Source of the DNA: Bryobacterales bacterium
GTDB taxonomy: Bacteria > Acidobacteriota > Terriglobia > Bryobacterales > Bryobacteraceae
Direction: 5' to 3'
Assembly (NCBI GenBank): GCA_003166865.1
Contig: PMUP01000072.1
Span: 49,762-102,376 of the forward strand
DNA: 52,615 nucleotides
Each line of letters opens with the position of its first letter. Within the stretch, counting starts at the first letter, position 1. Positions 8,337 through 18,367 of this stretch are shown here, in pieces. The notes below the pieces were generated by a model. It was given only the letters and a program-made list of their open reading frames with translations. It did no database searches and had not been told where the DNA came from. A program made the translations under genes and the position numbers.

Positions 8337-11300
8337 GTGCATAACAATCCCTCATTTCGCGCCCTCCTGCTGTTTCTTCTCTGCACCGCCGCCGTCATCT
8401 CCCAGACCACGCAGGGGCTCATTTCAGGCCACTTGGCCGATTCCGTGACCGGCCGGCCCGTGATCGCCGCCAGTGTGTTCTATTCCAGCGCCACCAGCAA
8501 TCTCGCCGGCGCGACCTCGAGCGACGCATCCGGTTACTATTACTTGCCGCTGCTTTCGCCCGGCACATACCAGATCCGAGTAACTGCCCCTGCCTATCAA
8601 TCGCAGGAGGTGCAGGAGTTGGAGCTGACCGTGGCGGCGCGCATCGAGCTCGATTTCCGTTTGCGTCCGCTCAGCGACGTTTGGGAATCCGGCCAATACA
8701 AGAGCGTCTTTCTCCCGGGACAAAAGACCATCGTTACGTTTTATGGTCCCGATGTCGACCCCAGCAAATCAGGATCGTTTGAAGCGCAGAAGGGCCGCAG
8801 CGAGCCGCTCGAGTCCACCGTGTCGGAGGTGATAGACTCCGGCGAGATCGAGAATCTTCCGCTGCAGGGCCGCGACGTCTACACGTTGTTGGTTACCCAA
8901 CCCGGCGTGACCTCGGATTCGGCTACCGGCCGCGGACTCGGCATTTCAGTGGACGGCCAGCGTCCCTCGTCGTCCAACTTCTTGCTGGATGGCCTCTCGA
9001 ACAACAACTATCTGATCACTGGACCGCTGGTGACGGTGGCGCCGGAAGCGATTCAGGAATATCGCATCTCGACCAACAACTTTTCGGCCGAGTACGGACG
9101 GACATCCGGCTTCCTGGCGAATGCAATCACGCGATCCGGTAGCGAGCAGTTTCACGGCGTGGCGTACTTCTATCTGAAGAACGAGGCGCTGGACGCCAAT
9201 GTTTTTCAACAGAACTTGATTGGCGCGCCGCGGCCCATCGACAAAGAACTTCAGCCTGGATTCGTCGTGGGCGGGCCCATCCTGAAGAATCGCCTGTTTT
9301 TCTCGAGCGCATATGAGTACTTCCGCAGCCGTGGCGAAGGGGATCCCTACACGTTCCTGCTACCCACGCCGTACTTCCTCAACAATTTTCCAGCGCCAAA
9401 CTCGCCGGCCAGGCAATTGCTCACCGAGTTTCCCTCCCCGGTTACCTCAAACATCCAGGCCCCCACGGTCGAGGAAACACTGTCGCCGCCCGTGGCGGTG
9501 AATCGCACGCTGGCGATTGAACGCCTGGATTACAACACGCCGGATGGCAAGGATCGAGTGATGGGTCGCGTGCTGATTAATCTGATGGGCGAGCCGGATT
9601 TCATCTGGACTCCGTATAAAGCCTTCATCTCGCCGCTCAATGAAAACACCGTGGCCGCCGGGGTGAGCTATATACACACGTTCCTGGCGAATCTGACGAA
9701 CGAAGCGCGGCTCAGCTTCAGCACCGACGATTTGGGATGGAACCGGCCGCATCCTGAGATCCCCACGCTGACCACGGAAGATCAATACATCGTGAATGGA
9801 GTTGAGCAATCGGGCGTCACTTTGCCGGGCAGCCCGGCGTTCTACGCGTACAAGAACGTCAACAACAGTTGGGAAGCGCTGGATAACGTGATTTGGACGC
9901 ACGGCCAGCACCTCATCACGGTTGGCGGCGGCGTGCTGCTGCGCAGTTCAAGTGGATATCTCACCGCCGGCGCCGACGGCCAGTATTTGTTTTCGAACAT
10001 TCTCCAATTCGCTAACGGGAACGCCAGCGATTTTGAAGCCGCGATTGACCGCACGGCGTTGCCTTCAATTCAGCAGCCCAATTTCAACCGGAGTTACAAA
10101 TACGGACAGGACTACTTATTCGCTCAGGACACCTACAAGCTGACTCAGCGGCTCACGGTGAACTACGGCGTCCGGTACGAGTTTTACGGCGGACCGCACA
10201 ACACCGGCCCGGCCAAGGATGCTCTCGTTCAGCTTGGATCCGGCGTAGGATTGGCGCAAGAGCTAGTGGGCGCGTCACTCGTGCAGCCAAGCAGCTCCGG
10301 CGACCAGCAATTGTTCCGCTCGAGCAACGATTTTGAAGTGAGAACGGGTGCGGCGTACGATTTGTTTGGCACCGGCCGCACGCTGCTCCGAGGCGCGTTC
10401 GGCACCTTTTACGACCCGCCTTTCGACAACCTGTGGGAGAACGTTCGCGACAACAACATCATTCTGCCGACGCTTCCTTTGTCTGGGCCGGTGAATTTCC
10501 TGGCGCCGGTGTCCAGCGTTCTCGCGACGTTTCAAGGTAGTCAGACGCTGGCCAGTACATTCCCCGACTTGACCCTGATCGATGCCAACCTGCGCAATGG
10601 CCGGGTGAAGACCTATTTCGCCGGCGTACAGCAAAGGATCACCGAAAACCTGACGCTGGAGGTCAATGGCCTGGGAACTTATGGGCGCTCGCTGGTCACC
10701 ACCGACGTCATCAATCGCGACTTTTCCACTTCGAGCGGGACCGGGTTGACCGGGACCGGCCGCTATAACAACGATCTGCCGGACATCGCCTATCGGGCCA
10801 ACCAGGGCTTCTCGGACTACAACGCGCTGACCGCCATCGCGCGCTACCGCACAAATCGCGGCATGCTGCAAGGCTCCTACACCTGGAGCCATTCCATCGA
10901 CAACCAAAGCGATCCGCTGGTCGGGGACTTTTTCAATTTGACGTTCACCAGCATTCAGACCGGTGAGACATCCGGCCAGCGCTCGACGTTCTCCGAACAA
11001 TTCAATCCCAACTCGGATCGCGGCAATTCAGATTTCGACCAGCGCCAAAATCTGGTGCTGTTCTCGTATTGGAATTTGCCGTCGCTGTTCGCGGCGTCGA
11101 AGCCCGGCATTGTGCTGCGAGACTGGACCATCGCCGGACTGGCGGCCTTCCGCTCGGGGCTGCCCTACACCGTGTACGGTCCGTCCACCGGGAGTCTTAT
11201 GAACAATCGCGCGGACCTTCTGAATCCGGCCCAGGCAGTGTTCGCGAATCCCGCGCCCATTGCGGGCGGCGTGCAATTATTGAATCCTGCGGCGTTCGGG

Positions 11301-11615
11301 CCGGCTGCGGGCGGCACACTGGGAAACCTCGGCCGCAATGCGCTCACCGGCCCTGGCTTTTACAGCTTGGATCTTTCGCTGGCGCGCGCGTTTCATCTGC
11401 CATGGCTGGGCGAATCGGGCCGCCTGCGCGTCCGCGCCGACGCCTACAACATTCTCAATCACGCCAATCTAGGCAATCCCGATGCTCAGTTGAACGACCC
11501 AACATTCGGTGTCGCAACTTACGGCAGGCAAGGATACGCCTCCGGTTTTCCCGCCGTGAGTCCGTTGAACGAGACGCCGCGCCAGATCCAGCTCAGCGTG
11601 AAAGTGGAGTTCTAA
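8337..11615 (+). CDS. Oar-like TonB-dependent outer-membrane receptor
   Basis: Very large (1092 residues) outer-membrane protein of the acidobacterial Oar/TonB type. The frame is open from 8163, but that extension runs antisense through the cyclase gene; GTG at 8334 or 8337 gives a proper signal peptide (hydrophobic FRALLLFLLCTAAVIS) and is preferred. A carboxypeptidase-regulatory beta-sandwich follows (GLISGHLADSVTGRPV, about residues 25-110). The plug domain carries ENLPLQGRDVYTLL and the typical SVDGQRPSSSNFLLDG block. The rest is a long beta barrel ending in an aromatic residue (SVKVEF), the signal for the BAM complex. The ligand is unknown; relatives are thought to take up oligosaccharides or peptides. 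Only about 48 bases separate it from the divergent cyclase. Confidence 0.88.
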   Translation: MHNNPSFRALLLFLLCTAAVISQTTQGLISGHLADSVTGRPVIAASVFYSSATSNLAGATSSDASGYYYLPLLSPGTYQIRVTAPAYQSQEVQELELTVAARIELDFRLRPLSDVWESGQYKSVFLPGQKTIVTFYGPDVDPSKSGSFEAQKGRSEPLESTVSEVIDSGEIENLPLQGRDVYTLLVTQPGVTSDSATGRGLGISVDGQRPSSSNFLLDGLSNNNYLITGPLVTVAPEAIQEYRISTNNFSAEYGRTSGFLANAITRSGSEQFHGVAYFYLKNEALDANVFQQNLIGAPRPIDKELQPGFVVGGPILKNRLFFSSAYEYFRSRGEGDPYTFLLPTPYFLNNFPAPNSPARQLLTEFPSPVTSNIQAPTVEETLSPPVAVNRTLAIERLDYNTPDGKDRVMGRVLINLMGEPDFIWTPYKAFISPLNENTVAAGVSYIHTFLANLTNEARLSFSTDDLGWNRPHPEIPTLTTEDQYIVNGVEQSGVTLPGSPAFYAYKNVNNSWEALDNVIWTHGQHLITVGGGVLLRSSSGYLTAGADGQYLFSNILQFANGNASDFEAAIDRTALPSIQQPNFNRSYKYGQDYLFAQDTYKLTQRLTVNYGVRYEFYGGPHNTGPAKDALVQLGSGVGLAQELVGASLVQPSSSGDQQLFRSSNDFEVRTGAAYDLFGTGRTLLRGAFGTFYDPPFDNLWENVRDNNIILPTLPLSGPVNFLAPVSSVLATFQGSQTLASTFPDLTLIDANLRNGRVKTYFAGVQQRITENLTLEVNGLGTYGRSLVTTDVINRDFSTSSGTGLTGTGRYNNDLPDIAYRANQGFSDYNALTAIARYRTNRGMLQGSYTWSHSIDNQSDPLVGDFFNLTFTSIQTGETSGQRSTFSEQFNPNSDRGNSDFDQRQNLVLFSYWNLPSLFAASKPGIVLRDWTIAGLAAFRSGLPYTVYGPSTGSLMNNRADLLNPAQAVFANPAPIAGGVQLLNPAAFGPAAGGTLGNLGRNALTGPGFYSLDLSLARAFHLPWLGESGRLRVRADAYNILNHANLGNPDAQLNDPTFGVATYGRQGYASGFPAVSPLNETPRQIQLSVKVEF

Positions 11616-11636
11616 TCGTGTTCGGAATCGTGCCGT

Positions 11637-12854
11637 TCAGTCGATGATCGATTGATACGCCAGTTGCATGAACTCGCCCCGTTTGGCCAGATCGAGCAAA
11701 GTCTGGATCATGAATATGCCGGCCATGTCCTGGCTCGGGTCGATCCAGAACGCGGTGCCGGCTGCGCCGCCCCATCGGTACTGGCCCGCGGGAGGAAGCG
11801 TGGCGGTTCGGCTCGGACCCTTGCTGATGGCGAACGTCAGTCCGAAGCCGTGGCCTGCCGCCAGCAATGGGCTAACCGCCGGTAAATCGCCCAGCACGTC
11901 CGAGCGCATCAGTTCCACGGTGAGAGGGCTCAACAGACGCTCACCATCCAGTTCGCCGCCCTTCAGCAGCATGCGCACGAAGCGGAGATAGTCGAACGCG
12001 GTTGACGTGAGACCGGCGCCGCCGGCACACATCTCGGGCGGGTGGCGAAAGCCGTCCTGGAACGGACCGGTCATCCGCTGGATCGTGCCTGCCGGCGTTG
12101 GCGAATAGATCGGTACGAGCCGGTCCCATTTCTCTTCGTGGACGTGGAAGGCGGTATCCAACATCCGGAGCGGTTGGAAAATGCGCTGAGCAAAGAACTC
12201 GGAGAGTGTCTGTCCGGAGATGACTTCCACGAGCCGGCCGAGCACGTCCGTTCCCAAGCCGTAGTCCCACGCGGTTCCGGGTTCGCGCACCAACGGGATG
12301 CCGGCCAGGCGCTTCACGAACTCCGCGGAGGTGAAGCCGCCCGGGACCGGCTGAATGCCGCGCTGAGGATAGACCAGGTCGCCCTTCTCGTCGTGCGGTC
12401 CGGTGTAGTTGAACCCAGCGGTATGGCGCATCAGGTCGAGCACGCTGATTGGCCGAGCGGCCGGCACGGTGCCGGTGAGCACCATCTTGCTGGTGGCTGG
12501 GTCCGGTGATTCCACCGCAACACGCATGTCGCGGAACTCCGGCATGAAGTTGGAGATGGGATCGGCGAGAGCGAACGCGCCTTCTTCGAAGAGCATCATG
12601 GCGGCCACGCCGGTGACCGCCTTGGTCATGGAAAAGATGCGGAAGATGGCGTCTTCGCGCATGGGCGCGCCGGCCTCGGTGTCGCCCATTCCCCAGGTTT
12701 CGAAATATCCGACCTGGCCCCGGCGCATGATGAGACCGAGGCCTCCCGCCATGCGGCCGGCGTCGATGTGTTTCTCCATCTTGGTGCGGATGCGACTCAG
12801 GCGCTGGGGCGAGAGACCGGCTGCTTCGGGGTTTCGAGACAAAGTGGCTGACAT
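11637..12854 (-). CDS. Class C beta-lactamase-like serine hydrolase
   Basis: Member of the beta-lactamase/penicillin-binding/esterase (EstB-type) superfamily. The catalytic SxxK motif is S75-MT-K78, and Tyr198 in DYGLGTD matches the YxN-type motif; an HGFG element near the C-terminus probably replaces KTG. There is no obvious signal peptide, so a cytoplasmic esterase or peptidase is more likely than a secreted antibiotic-degrading enzyme. ATG at 12854 is used; a TTG at 12866 in frame would overlap the glk stop codon and is possible. Spacing and orientation place it last in the tkt-tal/pgi-zwf-glk run, but nothing in the sequence ties its activity to sugar metabolism. Confidence 0.82.
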   Translation of the reverse strand: MSATLSRNPEAAGLSPQRLSRIRTKMEKHIDAGRMAGGLGLIMRRGQVGYFETWGMGDTEAGAPMREDAIFRIFSMTKAVTGVAAMMLFEEGAFALADPISNFMPEFRDMRVAVESPDPATSKMVLTGTVPAARPISVLDLMRHTAGFNYTGPHDEKGDLVYPQRGIQPVPGGFTSAEFVKRLAGIPLVREPGTAWDYGLGTDVLGRLVEVISGQTLSEFFAQRIFQPLRMLDTAFHVHEEKWDRLVPIYSPTPAGTIQRMTGPFQDGFRHPPEMCAGGAGLTSTAFDYLRFVRMLLKGGELDGERLLSPLTVELMRSDVLGDLPAVSPLLAAGHGFGLTFAISKGPSRTATLPPAGQYRWGGAAGTAFWIDPSQDMAGIFMIQTLLDLAKRGEFMQLAYQSIID

Positions 12855-12862
12855 TTCGCGAT

Positions 12863-13873
12863 TCAAACTGGAGTGCCGGCCTCTGGCGCTTTCGCTAACG
12901 ACAGCGCCGCCACTCGTCCCGCGCCCAACAGCGCCGTTTTGTCGTTGGTGATCACGCGCACCGGGATTTCCTTCAGCACCCCGCCGATCCGCCCTTTCGC
13001 CGTGAACGACTTCATGAAAACCGTGCTGCTCAGCTTGCGGATAATCTTAGGCGCGATACCGCCGCCCACATATGCGCCGCCGGTGGCCAGCATTTTCAAA
13101 GCCAGGTTGCCCGCCTCCGCGCCATACAGAGAAACGAACATGTCCAGCGCCTGGACGCAAATCTCGGACGTGCCTTCCAGCGCCGATTTTGAGATTGCGG
13201 CCGGCGGGTCGCCCTGCACGATCTGCTCCGCTAGCCAGGTTGGCTCTTCGCCGCGCCCGGTGTCGCGCAGGAATAGATAAAGGTTGTGGAGTCCCGGCCC
13301 CGAGAGCACACGCTCGTAGCTCACGTGTTCGAAGCGGCCCAGCAAATAGCGAAGCAGCTCCATTTCCAGATCGTTCCGCGGCGCAAAATCCGTGTGGCCG
13401 CCTTCGGACGGGAATGGATGGTAAACACCCTGCGCGTCGGCGTACAGACCGGCTTCGCCTAGACCAGTGCCCGCGGAAATCAACGCCCGATTCCCGGACG
13501 CATTCGGAATACCCGGATTGAGCACCACAAAATCCGACTCGGCCAGCAGTGCGATCCCGTGCGCATTGGCATACAGATCGTTGATGAGTTGCACGTGCGC
13601 GAGACCCAGCTCGGCGGTCATGTGCCCCGAGTCCACCACCCACGGCAGGTTCGTTGTTTCCACGCGGCCGTTCACCACGGCGCCCGGCAATCCGAAACAG
13701 GCGGCCTCCACGGGCTGCTTGTGAGTCTCGAGAAACTTGCGAACGATTTCCACTGGCCCGGCAAAATGGGCGCTGGGAAAGATCTCTACCTGGACTGCGC
13801 GCAGGCGATCGGGCGTTCCTTCAAAAAACGCGAGACGAGTGTTGGTCCCGCCGATATCGCCGGCCAGGATCAT
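12863..13873 (-). CDS. glk: Glucokinase
   Basis: Cytoplasmic kinase making glucose 6-phosphate from glucose and ATP. The N-terminal phosphate loop [14 protein letters not shown], the [12 protein letters not shown] segment, EGGHTDFAP, and the second ATP-binding region [16 protein letters not shown] all match the bacterial Glk family (E. coli type rather than the ROK type, because the ROK zinc cysteine cluster is absent). At 336 residues it is of standard length. Its start overlaps the zwf stop by ATGA, so the two are translationally coupled and supply the pentose phosphate pathway: glucose to glucose 6-phosphate to phosphogluconolactone. Confidence 0.93.
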   Translation of the reverse strand: MILAGDIGGTNTRLAFFEGTPDRLRAVQVEIFPSAHFAGPVEIVRKFLETHKQPVEAACFGLPGAVVNGRVETTNLPWVVDSGHMTAELGLAHVQLINDLYANAHGIALLAESDFVVLNPGIPNASGNRALISAGTGLGEAGLYADAQGVYHPFPSEGGHTDFAPRNDLEMELLRYLLGRFEHVSYERVLSGPGLHNLYLFLRDTGRGEEPTWLAEQIVQGDPPAAISKSALEGTSEICVQALDMFVSLYGAEAGNLALKMLATGGAYVGGGIAPKIIRKLSSTVFMKSFTAKGRIGGVLKEIPVRVITNDKTALLGAGRVAALSLAKAPEAGTPV

Positions 13874-15408
13874 TGTTCATTGCTCCAGTGGCGATGATCC
13901 TTCGCGAGCAGCTCGTCGGCTTCATGCGGTCCCCAGGTTCCCGCGGCGTAATTGGGAAACCGTCGCGGCGGCAGCGCCTCCCATACGTCCAAAATGGGCG
14001 CCACCACGTGCCAGGCGGTCTCCACCATGTCCGACCGTTGGAACAGCGTGGCGTCACCCAGCATGCAGTCGTACAACAAACGCTCATAACCGGTTTGCGG
14101 CGTGGCGTTGAAGTAGTCGGTGTAGTTGAAGTTCATGTCCACGTCGCCGATCTGCACCACGGGACCGGGAACCTTGGCGCTGAAGCTGAGCGAAATGCCT
14201 TCATCTGGCTGCAAGTGCAAAATGAGCCGGTTCGGCTCCAACTGATCGACGGCGGTTTTGCGGAACAGTACGAAGGGCGCGCGCTTGAACTGAATCACGA
14301 TCTTGGTGGCGCGTTGCGGCAGGCGCTTTCCGGTACGAAGATAGAACGGCACGTCCGCCCAACGCCAGTTGTCGATGAACAGCTTCATCGCGACGAAGGT
14401 TTCCGTGCGCGATTCCGGCGCCACGTACGGCTCGGCCCGATACCCCTGAACTCTGTTGTCGCCTTCCATGCCCTCGCCATATTGGCCGCGTACCGTGCGC
14501 GTAAGCACCTCTTCGTCCGTCATCGGCGAGAGCGCCTTCAGGATCTTGGCCTGCTCGTCGCGAACCACGTCGGCATCGAAGGAAACCGGCGGCTCCATCG
14601 CGGTCAGCGAGATGAGCTGGAAGATGTGATTGGGCACCATGTCGCGCAATGTACCGGCTTTTTCGTAGTACCCGCCGCGCTGCTCCACGCCCACCGTCTC
14701 AGCCACCGTAATCTGAATGTGATCGATATAGCGCCGGTTCCAGATCGGCTCGAAGATACCGTTGGCGAAGCGGAACACCAAAATGTTTTGGACCGTCTCC
14801 TTGCCCAAGTAATGATCGATCCGATAGATCTGCTTCTCGTTCAGGACCTGCCGGATTTCTTTGTTCAGCGCGACGGCGGATTCGTAATCGTGGCCGAACG
14901 GTTTTTCGATAATGACGCGGCGCCAGCCATGCTCCTCTTTCACCAAATCAGCCTTGCCCAACTGAGTGATGATCGGTCCGAAAAAGCTCGGCGCCGTCGC
15001 CAGATAATAAAAGTAGTTGCCGCGCGTGCCGTGCTCTTTGTCGATTTGCGCCAGCAGCTCGCCCAGGCCCTGGTAGGCAGCGGCATCGGCGAAGTCGCCC
15101 GAATGATAGTAAATGCGCTGCGAAAACCAATGCCACAGATCCGGGTCAACCGTGGTGGTGGCGAACTCGCCGATCTCCTTGCCGATCTCGTCGCGGAACT
15201 GTTCGCTGGTCAGCTCGTTGCGCGCGATTCCCACCAGCGCGAACTCCTTGGAGAGTAGATTGTCCTTGGCCAGATTGTAGAGCGCCGGAATGAGTTTGCG
15301 CTTGGTCAAGTCGCCCGACGCACCAAAGATCACCATCACGCACGGATCGCCGGGCCGTCCGGCTCCATGACTATTTCCTTTAGCTACGACGTCGTCTGCC
15401 AGCTGCAT
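13870..15408 (-). CDS. zwf: Glucose-6-phosphate 1-dehydrogenase
   Basis: Oxidises glucose 6-phosphate to 6-phosphogluconolactone with reduction of NADP+ (or NAD+), the entry step of the oxidative pentose phosphate and Entner-Doudoroff routes. The nucleotide-binding motif [11 protein letters not shown] lies near residue 30 and the active-site motif [13 protein letters not shown] near residue 195; EKPFGHD precedes it. Length is 512 residues, as expected. It lies 28 bases after the tal-pgi fusion and overlaps glk by 4 bases. No opcA and no pgl (lactonase) is present beside it, unlike many zwf clusters. Confidence 0.96.
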   Translation of the reverse strand: MQLADDVVAKGNSHGAGRPGDPCVMVIFGASGDLTKRKLIPALYNLAKDNLLSKEFALVGIARNELTSEQFRDEIGKEIGEFATTTVDPDLWHWFSQRIYYHSGDFADAAAYQGLGELLAQIDKEHGTRGNYFYYLATAPSFFGPIITQLGKADLVKEEHGWRRVIIEKPFGHDYESAVALNKEIRQVLNEKQIYRIDHYLGKETVQNILVFRFANGIFEPIWNRRYIDHIQITVAETVGVEQRGGYYEKAGTLRDMVPNHIFQLISLTAMEPPVSFDADVVRDEQAKILKALSPMTDEEVLTRTVRGQYGEGMEGDNRVQGYRAEPYVAPESRTETFVAMKLFIDNWRWADVPFYLRTGKRLPQRATKIVIQFKRAPFVLFRKTAVDQLEPNRLILHLQPDEGISLSFSAKVPGPVVQIGDVDMNFNYTDYFNATPQTGYERLLYDCMLGDATLFQRSDMVETAWHVVAPILDVWEALPPRRFPNYAAGTWGPHEADELLAKDHRHWSNEQ

Positions 15409-15436
15409 TCTTCACCTTTCTGAGCCGCGCGCGTGT

Positions 15437-18325
15437 TCACAGAGCTTTCGCGATCGCGGCCTGAAGAGCCGCCAAGCCACTTTCCACGTCGTGCAGATGG
15501 ACCCGCAACGCCCGCCGTTTGCGATCGGCCAGAACCTGAAAATCGCCGCGAGCCTGCGCGGCCTTCACTATGCCGAACGTGAATTTCTGCCCGGGCACCG
15601 CAAGATCGACCTTGTCGTCGCAGGTCACTTGAAGGAACACGCCGCTGTTCGGCCCGCCCTTGTAAGCCTGGCCTGTCGAGTGCAGGAAACGCGGGCCAAA
15701 TCCCAAGCAGGTGGCGACGCGCTTTTTGTCGCGCACGCCGATGCGGATGCCATGCAGCGTCTTCTCGTGTGCGTCGTTCATTTCCACATAGCCCAGTAGC
15801 GCGAAGTAGTCGCCCGCTTTCAACCGATTCAGGTGCGCGCGCAAATAACCCAGCAGCGTTTTGTCCGTGCCCGCGGCCGTGGCCAGCGCTGCGGCGTTCA
15901 CCCCGTCGGTAAACAGATCGATGCCGTTCTCCGAAAGTATGGGCGACTCCGGCGGAAGAGCCCCGCTCTTTTCGTATTCCGTTGTCAGCTTGCGCGTCTC
16001 AATTTTGCTCGCCTCAACGTCGGGCTGGTTGAAGGCGTTGATGCCGATCATCGAGCCCGCTACCGCCGTCGCGATTTCCCAGCGGAACATCTCTTGCCCA
16101 AGGTTGTAGATGTCCGACAGCGCGATGCGCACCACCGGATGCCCTGCCTTCGCCAGCGCGTCCACAGCCTTATCCTGCGCAGGATCAGCGCCGTTTTCCA
16201 GGCGAATATAGGCGAACACGCGATCGTTGCCATACACCTCCGGCGCGCCCAGCGCTTCGCGATCCACCGGGATCAGTCCCTTGCCCTCCTTGCCCGTGGA
16301 CTCCGCCAGCAACTGTTCCAGCCACGCGCCGAAATCCCAAATGCCAGGCGACGTGATCAGCGTCACCTTATCGCGGCCGTTCTTGGCCGCTACGCCGAGC
16401 ACCAAACCGAGCTGTACCCCCGGGTTCTTGTCCACCGGCAGGCACGAAGAACACGCGATCGCCATCACATCCGCGCGATCCAGATACCGCAGCGCGTCGA
16501 TTCCCATCACCGAAGCCGGCACCATGCCGAAATCCGACAGCGCCGAGTAGCGCCCGCCGATGCTCGGAATGCCGTGAAAGATGTGGCGGAAGCCATCCGC
16601 CTGCGCCACCTGCTCGAACTTCGAGCCCGGATCGGTGATGGCGATGAAGCGGCTGCCCGCCTTGCCCGCGCCCAGCGTCTGTTCCACGCGCTGGAAGAAA
16701 TACTGCTTGAAGATGTTCGGTTCCAGCGTCGTGCCCGACTTGCTCGATACGATGAAAACCGTGTTCGCCAGGTCCACCTTACTCTCCAAGGCCTTCACCT
16801 GCGCCGGATCGGTGGAGTCCAGCACGAACAACTGCGGGAAGCCGTCGATCTTTCCGAAAGTCTTGTCGAAAACCTCGGGACACAAGCTGGATCCGCCCAT
16901 GCCCAGCAGCAGCGCATACTTGAAGCCCGCCGCTTTCACGTCCTTCGCGACGTCCTCCAGATGCTGTTTGTGCGCCAACTGATCTTCGGTCACGCTGAGC
17001 CAGCCGAGCCAGGTATTTTCATCCGTGCCCGTCCACAGCGATGCATCGCGCGCCCACAGCCGCCGGACCTTTCCAGCCATTTTCCAATCGTCCATGGCTT
17101 CCGCAAGTTGCGCGCCGATGTTCTCGGGCAGCGTATAGGTTTGCGCGTCCACCTCCGCTTGCGACGCGAATTTGCATTTGGCGTCCACCGCGTTCAGCAG
17201 CTTGTCGAACGGTTCCGCGAACAGCTTCACGGCCTGCGTCACCAGATCGTCGGTGACCTTCTTCATCGAAATCCCAACGGCGCCGAGCGTGTCCATGGTC
17301 TCCTGCGCGGCATCGAGGCCGCTCTCGAGACTCGCTTTCGGTTTGCCGTGATCGCGGAAAGCCTCCAGCGTCTGCGGCGGCATGGTGTTGACCGTGTCCG
17401 GACCGATTAGCTCTTCGACGTATAGGACATCGGAATAAGTCGGATCCTTGGTGCTGGTGCTGGCCCACAGCACGCGCTGCGTCTGCGCGCCCTTCTTCGC
17501 CAGCGCGGCCCAATCGGAACCCGAAAAAATCTGCTTGTAGCGGCGATAGGTCAGCTTGGCATTGGCGATCGCAACTTTGCCCGGCAGGCTGTGCAGCATC
17601 GCCTGCTCCTTCGGATCGGTGCTGGTTTTGAGCCGAGCCTTCACCATCGCGTCCACCATGCTGTCGATGCGGCTGATGAAAAAGCTAGCGACGCTGGATA
17701 CGTGGCTCGGATCGCCGCCCCCGGCCGCGTACTTCTTCAGTCCGGCAATATACGCAAACGCCACCTTCTCGTACATCTCCAGCGCAAACAGCAGCGTCAC
17801 GTTGACATTGATGCCTTCGCTGATCATTTGTTCGATGGCCGGAATCCCTTCGACCGTCGCTGGTATCTTCACCAGCAGATTCGGACGGTTCACGGCTTTC
17901 CACAAACGGCGGGCGTCCTTGATGGTGCCCGCGGTGTCGCGCGCGAGAAATGGAGAAACCTCCAGGCTCACATAGCCATCGCGCATTTCTGTTCTGTCGT
18001 ACACCGGACGCAGGATATCGGCGGCGTCCTGAATGTCCCTGATCGCGATCACTTCGTAGATGCCCATCGCATCCAGGTCCTTGCGCTTTTGCAGCTCCAC
18101 CAGCGCTTCCGCGTAATCGCTGCTCCCAGTAATAGCCTTTTCGAAGATCGCCGGGTTGGATGTCACGCCTCCCAAGCCGTCGTGATCCACCAGGCCCTTC
18201 AACTCGCCGCTGGTAATGAGATTGCGCCGGATATAATCCAGCCAGGCGGACTGTCCGAACTTGCTCAGTTCGCGCAAGGGGTTGGTGCTGGTCGTCGTGG
18301 TCGTCGTAGTTGTAATGGTGGCCAT
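15437..18325 (-). CDS. tal-pgi: Bifunctional transaldolase / glucose-6-phosphate isomerase
   Basis: A 962-residue fusion. Residues 1 to about 380 are transaldolase: GVTSNPAIFEKAI near 53, and the Schiff-base lysine K153 in LVKIPATVEG followed by GINVNVTLLFA. Residues from about 400 to 962 are glucose-6-phosphate isomerase with SIS-fold motifs MGGSSLCPEVF and VSSKSGTTLEPN. The protein would interconvert sedoheptulose 7-phosphate + glyceraldehyde 3-phosphate with erythrose 4-phosphate + fructose 6-phosphate, and then isomerise fructose 6-phosphate to glucose 6-phosphate for zwf. Such fusions are known in a few bacterial groups. The N-terminus starts with a run of threonines (T5-T12) that is probably a disordered tail. 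It lies 42 bases after transketolase. Confidence 0.95.
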   Translation of the reverse strand: MATITTTTTTTTSTNPLRELSKFGQSAWLDYIRRNLITSGELKGLVDHDGLGGVTSNPAIFEKAITGSSDYAEALVELQKRKDLDAMGIYEVIAIRDIQDAADILRPVYDRTEMRDGYVSLEVSPFLARDTAGTIKDARRLWKAVNRPNLLVKIPATVEGIPAIEQMISEGINVNVTLLFALEMYEKVAFAYIAGLKKYAAGGGDPSHVSSVASFFISRIDSMVDAMVKARLKTSTDPKEQAMLHSLPGKVAIANAKLTYRRYKQIFSGSDWAALAKKGAQTQRVLWASTSTKDPTYSDVLYVEELIGPDTVNTMPPQTLEAFRDHGKPKASLESGLDAAQETMDTLGAVGISMKKVTDDLVTQAVKLFAEPFDKLLNAVDAKCKFASQAEVDAQTYTLPENIGAQLAEAMDDWKMAGKVRRLWARDASLWTGTDENTWLGWLSVTEDQLAHKQHLEDVAKDVKAAGFKYALLLGMGGSSLCPEVFDKTFGKIDGFPQLFVLDSTDPAQVKALESKVDLANTVFIVSSKSGTTLEPNIFKQYFFQRVEQTLGAGKAGSRFIAITDPGSKFEQVAQADGFRHIFHGIPSIGGRYSALSDFGMVPASVMGIDALRYLDRADVMAIACSSCLPVDKNPGVQLGLVLGVAAKNGRDKVTLITSPGIWDFGAWLEQLLAESTGKEGKGLIPVDREALGAPEVYGNDRVFAYIRLENGADPAQDKAVDALAKAGHPVVRIALSDIYNLGQEMFRWEIATAVAGSMIGINAFNQPDVEASKIETRKLTTEYEKSGALPPESPILSENGIDLFTDGVNAAALATAAGTDKTLLGYLRAHLNRLKAGDYFALLGYVEMNDAHEKTLHGIRIGVRDKKRVATCLGFGPRFLHSTGQAYKGGPNSGVFLQVTCDDKVDLAVPGQKFTFGIVKAAQARGDFQVLADRKRRALRVHLHDVESGLAALQAAIAKAL
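18284..18313. repeat. Trinucleotide repeat encoding a poly-Thr tail
   Basis: A run of near-identical codons (ACG/ACC/ACT on the minus strand) encodes Thr5-Thr12 plus Thr14 of the tal-pgi fusion. It is an imperfect triplet tract, so length changes by replication slippage would keep the reading frame and alter only the N-terminal tail. Confidence 0.7.
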
Positions 18326-18367
18326 GGTTTATCCTTCCGGGCTCGTGAACCCTGTTCTTATTGTGGC

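Noticed and set aside
13654-15258. Long open frame on the plus strand opposite zwf and glk
   Set aside because: It is antisense to well-supported genes, its product is rich in Arg and His without any recognisable motif, and it results from GC-rich codon bias.
15833-17410. 525-codon open frame on the plus strand opposite tal-pgi
   Set aside because: Antisense to a clear fusion enzyme; the protein has low-complexity Arg/His/Leu composition and no domain.
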